DNA of 64,000 nt from Crambe crambe. Its lineage: Eukaryota; Porifera; Demospongiae; Poecilosclerida; Crambeidae. Below are positions 22,960 through 32,900 of the stretch, one piece after another. The stretch spans positions 3,916,139-3,980,138 of the forward strand of contig OZ004596.1 in the NCBI GenBank assembly GCA_963924555.1, given 5' to 3'. How positions within the stretch are numbered: position 1 is the first letter of the stretch; each line of letters starts with the position of its first letter. The translations under genes were made by a program, and so were the position numbers. Under the pieces are notes generated by a model. It searched no databases. It had not been told where the DNA came from and saw nothing but the letters and a program-made list of their open reading frames with translations.

Positions 22960-23266
22960 GTAATTAAATAATAAACATGCCACACATGATAATTCTTTAG
23001 AGTTGTTCCTATCAAGGAGCCAAGTGTTATAGTTGCTGCTTCTTCTGAGCACAGACAAGAGGCCATCAGTGCTGTGAGTTTTGGTATTGACTCTCTAAAA
23101 AGGGTTGCCACTATTTGGAAGAAGGTAATTATTGTTAATAATATTATTTAGCAGCTAATTAAAGACACCCCCTTCCCTCCTACATGCACAGGAGATGTAT
23201 TTAGAAAATTCCGGAGAATGGAAAGAGAATAAGGAGTGTACATGGCTGCCTCCAGAAAATAATTGA
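20885..23266 (+). CDS. MOCS2: Molybdopterin synthase catalytic subunit (MOCS2B)
   Basis: Five exons (20885-21005, 21601-21624, 21682-21808, 23001-23124, 23192-23266) encode 156 residues of the MoaE family. Visible family motifs are [44 protein letters not shown] and VATIWKKE, with the lysines expected near the active site. With MOCS2A it converts precursor Z to molybdopterin in the cytosol. It follows MOCS2A by 70 nt with no overlap, whereas the human reading frames overlap. The 1.2-kb third intron contains a complete GST gene on the opposite strand and a TAA microsatellite. Confidence 0.9.
21312..21334. repeat. C homopolymer, 23 bases
   Basis: A pure C run lies in the first intron of MOCS2B. 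Its length may be unreliable in an assembly. Confidence 0.9.
21903..22538 (-). CDS. Sigma-class glutathione S-transferase, nested in MOCS2B intron
   Basis: A single uninterrupted frame of 211 residues has the sigma-GST (HPGDS-like) layout. The N-terminal thioredoxin fold has the catalytic tyrosine in YKLTYF, a glutathione-binding [17 protein letters not shown] segment after LPLLEFSGE, and a helical C-terminal domain ending near [13 protein letters not shown]. The enzyme should join glutathione to electrophiles in the cytosol. It is more divergent than the four plus-strand copies next door and carries a short extra tail (TFGPPVA). It lies wholly within the third MOCS2B intron on the opposite strand. 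It is intronless like its relatives. Confidence 0.92.
   Translation of the reverse strand: MTTYKLTYFPVEAKGELIRFIFAQAEIPYEDVRVTWEDWPALKPSTPFGYLPLLEFSGETLAGSGPIARYLAEKHGLAGSSDLDNAKIAAIKDIQDEAVMKMVKAFFEKNEETKGKMKDEVIKDFIPKYLGLMEKTIKNNTSEGGWLFGSKVTYVDLNLYLVTDFMKEFKEDNLFDEYSGVKKLRDAVAALPNIAQWIKKRPERTFGPPVA
22662..22800. repeat. 139-bp element with perfect 19-bp terminal inverted repeats
   Basis: TTGCAAGTTGGTTGTCCAA (22662-22680) recurs as its exact reverse complement at 22782-22800. The interior has no coding potential. This fits a small MITE inserted upstream of the nested GST gene, within about 125 bp of its start codon. Confidence 0.75.
22883..22960. repeat. (TAA)n microsatellite
   Basis: About 26 uninterrupted ATA/TAA triplets lie in the third MOCS2B intron, close to the next acceptor. 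Confidence 0.95.
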
Positions 23267-23409
23267 CAATTTTTTTTGTTTTATGTAATTTTTTTGCTGA
23301 CATGTAATGTATACAAGTCACTTAATTAGATCAGCCCGCTGCTAGCTATAACACGTGCTGATGTTATCTGTGTCTTCTTGATCCTCAAGTTTAACGTTTG
23401 GCGGTAATT

Positions 23410-24027
23410 ATGACTACTTACAAGTTGATCTACTTCAATGCAAGGGGAAGAGCCGAGGTATGTCGCCTTATCTTCGCTCAGGCTGATGTCAAGTATGAAG
23501 ATAAACGTGTGAATTCAGAAGAATGGGCACAGCTGAAACCCACAACACCTACTGGTGCTTTGCCAATGATGGAAGTGGATGGGAAGCCTTTAACAGGTAG
23601 TGGTCCTATGGCTCGTTTCTTGGCAGAGCGATTTGGCCTGGCTGGGAGCAATGATTTTGAAAATGCTGAACTTGCTGGCATTATAGACGTTCTGGAAGAT
23701 TTTCACATGAAAGTAGTGCCATGGTACTATGAAAAGGACGAAGAAAAGAAAGCACAACTCCTTAAACAACTCCAGGACGAGCATGCTCCCAGATATTGGG
23801 GTATTATTGAGAAGAAGATCAAAAACAACAAATCTGAAGCTGGCTGGATCTTTGGCAATAAGCCGACATATGCAGATCTGGCAATTTTCAGTGTACTTGA
23901 ATTTGCAGAGACGCTTTGTCCTAAAATTCTTGTGGATTTTCCTGGTGTTGCTAAGCTGAAAGGTGCTGTGGGAGCACTGCCTAATATTGCCAATTGGGTG
24001 AAAGAACGACCTCAGACAGAGCACTGA
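23410..24027 (+). CDS. Sigma-class glutathione S-transferase, copy 2
   Basis: This intronless gene of 205 residues begins MTTYKLIYFNARGRAEV. The catalytic tyrosine lies in the YKLIYF motif, glutathione contacts are expected in GSGPMARFLAERFGLAG, and the C-terminal half is helical, ending in LPNIANWVKERPQTEH. The start is the ATG at 23410; the frame extends upstream only through non-ATG codons. It begins 144 bp after the MOCS2B stop and opens a run of four same-strand copies. Confidence 0.93.
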   Translation: MTTYKLIYFNARGRAEVCRLIFAQADVKYEDKRVNSEEWAQLKPTTPTGALPMMEVDGKPLTGSGPMARFLAERFGLAGSNDFENAELAGIIDVLEDFHMKVVPWYYEKDEEKKAQLLKQLQDEHAPRYWGIIEKKIKNNKSEAGWIFGNKPTYADLAIFSVLEFAETLCPKILVDFPGVAKLKGAVGALPNIANWVKERPQTEH

Positions 24028-24255
24028 AGTTGAAAACTATACCTCAGACTAACTGAGCATTCCTCAGACTAGCTGAGCATTGAACTTATCGCTGCAATGG
24101 ACAATGAGACTAGCCACTTATTCATTTAACCTTATCATTCAGCCAGCGCCCCCTTTTTCATTAGGTGGTTACAATTTCCTGCCACAGTTGAGCTTTGTAC
24201 TATGAGCAGGAAACGAAGCTAGCTACGCCCTTCTTTAAAAAAAGTCTCTTCCAAA

Positions 24256-24864
24256 ATGTCTACCTACAAGTTAATCTATTTCAATTTTGTGGGAAGGGGT
24301 GAAATGGCTCGCATGATCTTTGCCCAAGCCGGTGTTGAGTATGAATACCAAAGTGTGACAAGATCGGAGTGGCCGCAGCTGAAGCCCAATACACCTACTG
24401 GTTTACTGCCAGTGCTGGAAGTAGATGGGAAGAAATTGACAGGGAGTGAAGCTATAGCTCGTTTTTTGGCAGAGAGATTTGGCCTAGCTGGAAGCAACGA
24501 CATTGAAAATGCTCAAATTGCAGGCATAGTGAACGTTATGGAAGATTTTACTCAGAAACTCATGCCTTGGTTTTATGAGAAAGATGAAGAAAAGAAACCC
24601 CAACATCTCAAGGTGATTCAAGATGTCCATGTTCCAAGGTACTGGAGCATCATAGAAAAGATGATCCAGAATAATAATTCAGATGCAGGCTGGATCTATG
24701 GCGAGAAACCAACATATGCTGATTTTGCTGTGTATGGTTTACTTGAATATGTACCTGTCCTGTACCCCAATCTTCTCGACACATATCCTGGTGTCGCTAA
24801 GCTGAAAAAAGCTGTAGAGGCACTGCCCAATATTGCCAAGTACCTGAAACAAGCCAAGAGTTAG
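24256..24864 (+). CDS. Sigma-class glutathione S-transferase, copy 3
   Basis: This intronless gene encodes 202 residues. The catalytic YKLIYF is kept, but the second motif reads GSEAIARFLAERFGLAG where the other copies have GSGPI or GSGPM. A change next to the glutathione gamma-glutamyl contact is therefore possible. The C-terminus (IAKYLKQAKS) lacks the KERPDTQ ending of the neighbours. A polyadenylation signal AATAAA follows at 24918-24923. Confidence 0.93.
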   Translation: MSTYKLIYFNFVGRGEMARMIFAQAGVEYEYQSVTRSEWPQLKPNTPTGLLPVLEVDGKKLTGSEAIARFLAERFGLAGSNDIENAQIAGIVNVMEDFTQKLMPWFYEKDEEKKPQHLKVIQDVHVPRYWSIIEKMIQNNNSDAGWIYGEKPTYADFAVYGLLEYVPVLYPNLLDTYPGVAKLKKAVEALPNIAKYLKQAKS

Positions 24865-24993
24865 TTATAGCTAATAATACTAATAGAAGCTGAACTGTTG
24901 ATAATTGTGATACCGGTAATAAAATTATTTGATTAAGAAAGGGTGTGGCTTGTAATTTCCATGCAAGACCACGTGCTTGAACTGTTGAGGCAA

Positions 24994-25608
24994 ATGAGCA
25001 CCTACAAGCTGATCTACTTCAATTTAAAAGGAAGAGCTGAAGTAGCTCGATTCCTTTTCGCTCAGGCTGGTGTCAAGTATGAAGATAAACGTGTGGAGAA
25101 TGAAGAATGGTTGGAGATGAAGCCCAACACACCTACAGGCTGTCTACCCATACTGGAAGTGGATGGGAAGCCACTGACAGGGAGTGGACCCATTACTCGC
25201 TTCTTGGCAGAGAGATTCGGCTTAGCTGGAAGCAATGATTTTGAAACTGCTGAGATTGCTGGAATAGTAGATGTGTTGACTGACTGTTTTTTGAAACTTA
25301 TTCCTTGGTTCTATGAACAAGATGAAGAAAAGAAGGCCAAGATAAAGAAGGAGAATCTAGAGGAACACATTCCTAAGTACTGGGGCATCATTGAGAAGAA
25401 GATTCAGGAAAACAAGTCTGATGCTGGTTGGATTTATGGTGAAAAGTTAACATGTGGTGATTTTGCCGTTTATTGTTCACTTGAACACCTCCTGAAATTT
25501 GACCCTGATTTTCTCTCCAAGTATCCTGGTGTTTTTAAGCTGAAAAAGGCTGTGGAAGCACTTCCTAATATCACCAAGTGGCTGAAAGAACGACCAGACA
25601 CTCAATGA
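24994..25608 (+). CDS. Sigma-class glutathione S-transferase, copy 4
   Basis: This intronless gene encodes 204 residues from the ATG at 24994, which matches the start of the other copies (MSTYKLIYFNLKGRAEV). An in-frame ATG at 24961 could add 11 residues (MQDHVLELLRQ) not present in relatives. Motifs are YKLIYF, GSGPITRFLAERFGLAG and the ending KERPDTQ. It is closest to copy 5, with long near-identical stretches in the second half, which suggests recent duplication or gene conversion. Confidence 0.93.
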   Translation: MSTYKLIYFNLKGRAEVARFLFAQAGVKYEDKRVENEEWLEMKPNTPTGCLPILEVDGKPLTGSGPITRFLAERFGLAGSNDFETAEIAGIVDVLTDCFLKLIPWFYEQDEEKKAKIKKENLEEHIPKYWGIIEKKIQENKSDAGWIYGEKLTCGDFAVYCSLEHLLKFDPDFLSKYPGVFKLKKAVEALPNITKWLKERPDTQ

Positions 25609-25800
25609 GACTGTGATATATAAGCTGATTGCAAGCATGTTGCTGATGTTTTTTCCCCTGGTTTTGTGTTGTCGTGTTGTTCGTTTTTTTTTTTTTTGTT
25701 TTCGTTTATTTGTTGTTTTTGTTTGTTTGTCATATAGAATACGCGCGTGCGTTAAGCACGCTCACCCTGGCCCTTGACCAGAGATAGCTACGTGTATAAA

Positions 25801-26412
25801 ATGAGCTACAAGCTGATTTACTTCAACGTGAAGGGAAGAGCTGAAGTTGCGCGCTTTATCTTCGCTCAGGCTGGTGTCACGTATGAAGACAAACGTATAA
25901 AGCAAGAGGAATGGGCGGGACTGAAGCCCAACACACCTACTGGTACTCTACCAGTGCTGGAAGTGGATGGGAAGTCATTGTCAGGGAGTGGACCCATTGA
26001 TCGCTTCTTGGCAGAACGATTTGGCCTAGCTGGAAGCAATGATATTGAAAATGCTGAACTTGCTGGAATAAGAGACATCCTGATAGATTGTTTTTGGAAA
26101 TTTGTTCCCTTTTTCTCTGAAAAAGATGAAGAAAAGAAGGCCAAGATACAGAAAGAAAACCAAGAGGAACACATTCCTAAGTACTGGGGAATCTTAGAGA
26201 AGATGATTCAAAACAATGAATCTGAAGCTGGTTGGATCTATGGCAATACACCTACCTATGCTGATTTTTACATTTATTGTTCAATCGACTACGTGATAAA
26301 ATTTGACCCTGATTTTCTTTCAAAATATCCTGGAGTTGTCAAGCTGAAAGCAGCTGTAGAAACATTGCCAAACATTGCAAAGTGGCTGAAAGAACGACCT
26401 GACACTCAGTGA
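25801..26412 (+). CDS. Sigma-class glutathione S-transferase, copy 5
   Basis: This intronless gene of 203 residues begins MSYKLIYFNVKGRAEV. It has the catalytic tyrosine and GSGPIDRFLAERFGLAG; an aspartate replaces the Ala or Thr found in copies 2-4. It shares DPDFLSKYPGV and the ending KERPDTQ with copy 4. The frame continues upstream only through a TTG, so the ATG at 25801 is chosen. Confidence 0.93.
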   Translation: MSYKLIYFNVKGRAEVARFIFAQAGVTYEDKRIKQEEWAGLKPNTPTGTLPVLEVDGKSLSGSGPIDRFLAERFGLAGSNDIENAELAGIRDILIDCFWKFVPFFSEKDEEKKAKIQKENQEEHIPKYWGILEKMIQNNESEAGWIYGNTPTYADFYIYCSIDYVIKFDPDFLSKYPGVVKLKAAVETLPNIAKWLKERPDTQ

Positions 26413-26929
26413 GCATTGTGTTAAACCGAACAAGATAAGGTGTGATTTTTTTTTGTAGCTACCAGTTGTGTCAACATTCTCGGCTGCACAAAGAATAGAT
26501 CAAAGTTTAGCACTGGCAGTAAACAGGCTTCACTATTCCCTGGAACAGAATAGCCTGGAATTAACCCATGCATCTGTTCTGTTTCAGGGAATTACAGTGA
26601 GGCCTGGATTGAACACCAGAAAGTAGTTCAAATAAAACCCATTCAGTTAGTAGATTTGCTGCAGTGCCCCCACAGTGTGCATGCACACAGTGTGCATGCA
26701 TGTAAGCAGAGACTGCATTGCAATACAGTAGTATGTGGATACACAAATGTACTACCTCTTGAATATCACATGCTACACTGCATGTAGCTAAAATTTCATC
26801 CATATATATATAAGGAATTAGAGATTGTGTAGCCAACTGTTTAATGCTGTCACATTCTTTTCATGACTCTCGTACCAAGGTGAGTGATTTTTCTTTGAAG
26901 ACATGATAGCTAACTCAGTTTCGACTGCA
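26413..26929. other. Intergenic between the GST array and SKIC3
   Basis: I see no gene here. The stretch contains a GTGTGCATGCA repeat near 26674-26701. GST copy 5 and SKIC3 converge on this gap, so both 3' UTRs probably lie in it. Confidence 0.5.
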
Positions 26930-29900
26930 TTAAGAAAACAAACATAACAGTCTTAACATTTCATACCAAGTCTTCATACCAAAGTGTTGCGTGACAGATT
27001 TGTAGTAATTTTTAAGTCCAGGATGACTCATTTGAGCAGTCAATAGTGCCAAGGCCCAGAGATTGTTTGGGTATGAATGGACTAATTTTTGAGCACGAGA
27101 AATGAGAGCATTTTCACTGGAACTGCTATCACTGACTAACATATGCAAGCTCAGTGCTGAAGGTGGAGGCTGCATAAATAGAAGAATGATTTCCCCATCA
27201 ATAACAACCAGTCCATTATTAATGCCTTGCTACATCTAGTTAGTATAATAATATATCTCTTGCATCGTTGTCCACTATAACTCCACCCACTAGTGTATAA
27301 CTAGCTATCTATAATTATAATACCATCACTGGCTGATTGCAATCTGGGATGTCCTTTATGACTTGGTCAAGTGCATCCATACACTCCTGGGACATCTATA
27401 GCAGGAATGAAAATAATAGCACTCCAAAAGAAGGGGAAAACTGTTGACTGAAGAAGACACATAGGTGTACTTTAGGGACAAAATTGCTGGTTCCAATAGT
27501 GTCCTTTAACTATAATTAACTATAATTAGTATAACAAATTTTCATACATCTGGTACACTGGTCAGCAAGAATCTTGTAGCACGTAGTGCTTGTGAGCAAG
27601 ATGGATGGAGCAGGTGAGTTTCATCAGGCTGCCACTCTGTATGAAGTGAGCATAATATCCCTCCCAAATGTTGAGAGTTTTATATGCACGCACATGCAGC
27701 TATTACTAACCTATGACTTTCTGAAGCTCTGTAATACTGGCCAGCAAGAGTGTGGAGTCATTCATCACACAGGCTAGTGCAGTGAGACCCACTAGACCAT
27801 GTAGAGACACTGGAGGACTTTGGAACCTGTGAATTTATATAACACGATCATGATAGCTATAGTGATTGTATGCATGATAGCTCTTCGTACTATTTTTGCC
27901 TACATAAGGCCACTATTAATAGAATGATTATTTCCTGTCCACCGCCCGTGTATTGAAAATGTTACTGCATCAAAAAATATTATTACTGCCACTGTTCATG
28001 CATGCACGCAGTAGAGCATGCATGTTTGGCTTCACATACAGCTCTTTTTGGGAAAGCCCGCAGTGAATGATGAAGACAGGACCTTTGAGACAAACAACGA
28101 AGCAATAATAGAAATAACCAGCACTTGTGGACGTCTTCTTGGACAGGAAACTAGGATTTTATAAATAGTGGCCTACCCAGACCACAAGTATCTACAACAA
28201 ACATTCTGCACATTTGCTTACGCCTGAAACAGTAATTTCTTGCAACTGTCTATATCTCCTTGTGTGTATGCCACCATTGCTTGTGTGGTAAGAGCAGCAG
28301 ATTTCTTGAATTCCTTATCAGAATTCCTTTTGCCAATTGTAATGGATTGTTCATAGGCTGAGAAAGAGATTAATAACCAAAAAGAGAAAGAAAAAAAAAG
28401 TGCCACCTGTGAGGCTCGAACTCACGACCTTCAGATTATGAGACTGACGCGCTGCCGACTGCGCCAAGGAGGCACACATTTAGTCCAGGCCCCAAGTGAA
28501 TGTTATAATACCGCTTGGTCTTATTCAACTAAAAGGGGTCGGCACGTTTATATTACTTTCATGGAGAGAGAAAAATCACCATGATAATTTTAAACCATGG
28601 TAGTGTGTTATATTGTTCAGGGTATTCCCTTACTGCCCACTAATTATACTAACAGGGCCTAGGGCCTAGGGTACTACCGGGTTCAAGCTGCTGATATCCC
28701 TTACCCCCCAAAAACTTGATTATGCATGCAGTTGTCATCCACTCTCTAGTGGGCATGTGCATAGGTGACAAGGTGACTAACCTTGGAGACTATCTGTCAA
28801 TTTATTTCCTCTAAAGAGTGCCAATGCAAGCTCAAGCCAAACTGAAATGATACTGTTATCTTTGCAAATGAGCATCAAAGATGAGATAGCATCCTCTGTA
28901 TACCCTAGAGTACTAGGGGGAGGAAGGAAGGGGAGGGTGGGAGAGGAAGGAAGGAGAGGGTGGGAGAGGAAGGAAGGGGAGGGGGGAGGAAGGAGAGGGG
29001 GAGGAAGGAGAGGGGGGAGGAAGGAGAGGGGGAGGAAGGAGAGGGGGGAGGAAGGAAGGGGAGGGTGGGAGAGGAAGGAAGGGGAGGGGGGGAAAGATGG
29101 GGAAAGGAGGAAGGGAGGGAGGATCAAGAAGGAGGAGAGAGGGAGGGAAGGGGAAGGAGGGAGGGGAAAGGGGGAGGGAGGGAATAATATTATAAATAAA
29201 TAACAATTTCAATTACCTTTGAACTCGTGCAAGGTTGAATTTTATGGCTGCTACATTAGAGTCACTCTCCTCTCTGCTACATTCCAAAGCCCTAGAAAAG
29301 AGAAATCACTTAGCAAGAGAAATAATGAAGGACTTTCATTTTAGAAAAAACCTTTCAAATGTCTTCCTGGCTTCATTAAGGAGACCCTCATGCTCGTAGA
29401 GTAGCCCCAAATAGTTCAGAGCACAAGCATTCCCCGTCTCTCTGATGGCCAGTTTCTGGAGGTTATCTCTGGCCTGCAGCATCGCCTTGTGGGCTACTTC
29501 GTTAAGGGACACCCCACCCGGACTCAGGATCCCTTTGGGAGCAATCGTCCCAAGAGTGTGACACACCCAATACCCATAACTAATACTTGCCACAGGCTAT
29601 CAAAATAAACAAGAAAAATTATATTCACATGTGATCTATCACATGTGAGGGGCTAAATCATGCTCTGAACTTCTTCTTTTAACTACCTCTTACAAACCAT
29701 AGTGATATATTACATGCACAACATGCATTTCAATGCTGGTTAGATTGTAGGATCAAACATGGCAATAACAGTACTAAAGTATTTGTTGTCTAAATAATTC
29801 ATTGATGGGAGGTAAACCATAATCTCTATAAGTTATTTATCTTATACTTTCAATATAAACAAAATCTTGGGACAGTTAAATTGTTTAGAGTGGATTGAAA

Positions 29901-32900
29901 TAATCTTGCAACATGAAATTGCAAAACACCTATCCAAAATTTACATAGCCTCCTCCTTTCAAAGGACTTAATTGTGGGTTTAGAGTTGGGCTACTCAAAG
30001 GAAGCTATATAAATTTTGGTTTGGTGTTCTAAATTTCATGTTGCAAGATTCATGTACAGAGTACAAACGCTGTAGCTATGATATCCTTACATGGTACTCC
30101 AGTTCTGTGCAGTGTCTGAACAGATCCATGGTCTCCTCACTTCCTACTCTTTCAGCAATTAGAGACTGTCCTATCCATGCTTGAACATAGTCTGGGGAGA
30201 TTGCCTGTGCTTTCTTGAAGGCCTCGTGGGCAAGCTGGAAAACCAAAAATAAGCTAAAAAACCACACACTGGTAATCAAATTTTTCAACACTTCAGCCGT
30301 CTAGCTACTCACTAGCTGTAATATTCTTTTACCTCTGTATTGTCATGCTCAAGGTATAAGACTCCAAGATTTGCCCACGCCATTGCATTCTGAAAAAATG
30401 GGAGGCAGATATTGAGATAAATGGTTCCATGTACAAAGTATGTATTATGCAAGTATATTACATTTGATTCCTCTTGTATGGATCGAATGAAACTGTGTTG
30501 AGCTAATGCAGGATCATTTATCTCTGAATGAATATTATTATATAATTATCATAAGAAAATTAACAATAAAACTTATACCTTTACATGCATTAATAACACC
30601 AAGTGTGTTCCAATAGCTGTGATTCTTCGGTTTCAAAGTAATGGCTTTCTTAGAGGCCTATATTGTAAGGTCACAATACATCCATATAATAGCTAGCCAA
30701 TTTATATAATTTATCAATCCTTTAATTACCTTCAAAGATATTTCAAATGTCTCTTGCTTCTTAGGGTCTTCAGTATTAAGACTCTATACGTGCATGAAGA
30801 GTGTATATACAATGATGCATGGCTGGCAATAATAATTGTGCAGTAGCTACTTTGGCAAGATGGAAGTAGCCCAGGGAAAGGTCGTGCCACAAATGTGCCG
30901 CATCTTCTTCCATTTGAAGTGCTCTACCATAACACCTGAAGTATATATATATAAGAACTAACACTATATATGCTACAGAGTAGGGGATATAACCTGCATC
31001 CAATCATGAGTAGCTCTTGTTTCTCGACTCTTTCAAACTCTAGTTCAGGAGACTCAGATTTGTCACTTCGAAGTACATTAGGGACATACGGTCTAAAATA
31101 TATAACTTAGTAGTAACTAGCTGATACATGCACTTGCTGCTTGCCTGGCAAGAGCAGAGGCCACCTGGTTGAGTGCTGTGCAGCTGTCTCCAAGGAGTTT
31201 CCACACACATTTAAACTCCGGGCGCAACTGAGCAGCTCTAAGAAGAATAATAGTTGCATGTATCACACTTGGCATGAATTCTGGTGAGAATTTATGCATG
31301 ATTCACTTACAAGGTGAGTTGTTTTAAAGCTGATGTGATATAATCCACTGCCAAACCATCAAAGTTTTGCTGCAAAGCTGACTGAGCTAATTTCAAGTAT
31401 GTTTCACCTTTACCTGATTTTATGCATGGAAAAGAAAAGTAAAAATAATTGTATTGTTCAAAACTCAATGAATATACACAGAAACATCACAAATTCAAAA
31501 GAGAGCTGCTGGCTAATCACGTGCTATGTGGTAAGTATTAATGTTGTCCACTTTGGTAGATGTAATTAAGTGTTATTGGAGCACTTATAAACATAACTTA
31601 ATTTTCAGGGGGAGGGGCTTGTTCTCCCTCGATATCGACAACACAAGCCTCCATGGTGTTGGTGTGACTCACAACGATCATCTGGTACTCACTTCCGACC
31701 TTCAGACATCCCCGTGTGCCAGGCTTCAGCCTGCATTTAATACATACCTCGTCTGCACTCAAAAAACTGGGCCATTTCCCTTCAAATCGATAGAAAGTAA
31801 TGACGTGAGCGACACCACCGAAAAACCTCTTGAGTTTGGAATACTTTGGAATCATCAGTGGGTGGCAAGTTGATTCATCCAAAGGAATCACTTCGGGCTG
31901 ATCCTCAAATGAGCAAGCACCTATTTCGTCTTGATCTTTGCCCTCAAACTTAGTCTTGATACCACAACGTGTGCAGAGAGAACGACTGAAAGATAACTGG
32001 AGTCTTTCTTCTCGTACTTCTGCTTTTTGAATTGTGTACAAAATATCTTCGCATGTATCATTAAGAGAAATGAATACGATGGGTGGTCTAGGAGTATCGT
32101 CAAAGTTGAAAACTGAATGCATAGCCTCCTGGAAATGGTGCTGAGTCTCAGAGAGCAAATTTTCTGTGAATCTGAAAACTGTACCTTCTGGTACTGCTTC
32201 GTACACAGCAGTAGAAAAGGTTGCTACAACCACCATGCTGTCAAATATTGAGCGACCGAAGTACTTTTCCATTGTTGCAATCTCCATCTTCAGATTATGA
32301 CTGGCCCTCTTCAGTGAACCTTTGTCAGGAAGGAAGTACACAATACGGCTGAAGTTGAGATGATAAGCAGTTTTGATGCGAAGAATTTTCCGCATGATGC
32401 CCAAATCAGCATTAGCAGCAGAAACAGCACGCTCTCCAAGATCATGATGTGATCCATCAGCAGCATCAACACCAAAAAAGCCAGGGACATCCAGCACACG
32501 TACCCTTGTAGATTCATTAGATAACAACTCACAGTTCAGTGTACGTCCATACATATCATTCCCTGTACGAGATTGGTTGATCTCTTTGTGTGAATTTTCC
32601 AGAGCTTTAAAGAAGATCAAGTTCTTTAGCCGTTTAGCAACACTTCTTTTGTCACTCTCATCATCAGAGACATGCCACATGGTCATATCTCCATGCTTCA
32701 ATGTCCCTCTCTCGAAATCAGGGATAGGATCTTCTTGTGAAGCTTCACTATATTGCCTGCCTGTAGAATTAGCTATGAGCAGTTTATCCACTGTGGTGCT
32801 CTTGCCCATGCCAGTCCTACCTATCACCATGATGTCGTAATAGTTAAGTACATCATCATCTTCTTGCTGCAAAGGAACCTCTCTTTCAGCCATCTTTTGC

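Noticed and set aside
22777..23111. Minus-strand frame with a poly-tyrosine or poly-isoleucine stretch
   Set aside because: It is the (TAA)n microsatellite read in frame, antisense to a MOCS2B exon.
28777..29212. Overlapping Gly/Arg/Glu and Pro/Ser/Leu frames
   Set aside because: They come from the purine tract in a SKIC3 intron and have no conserved domain.
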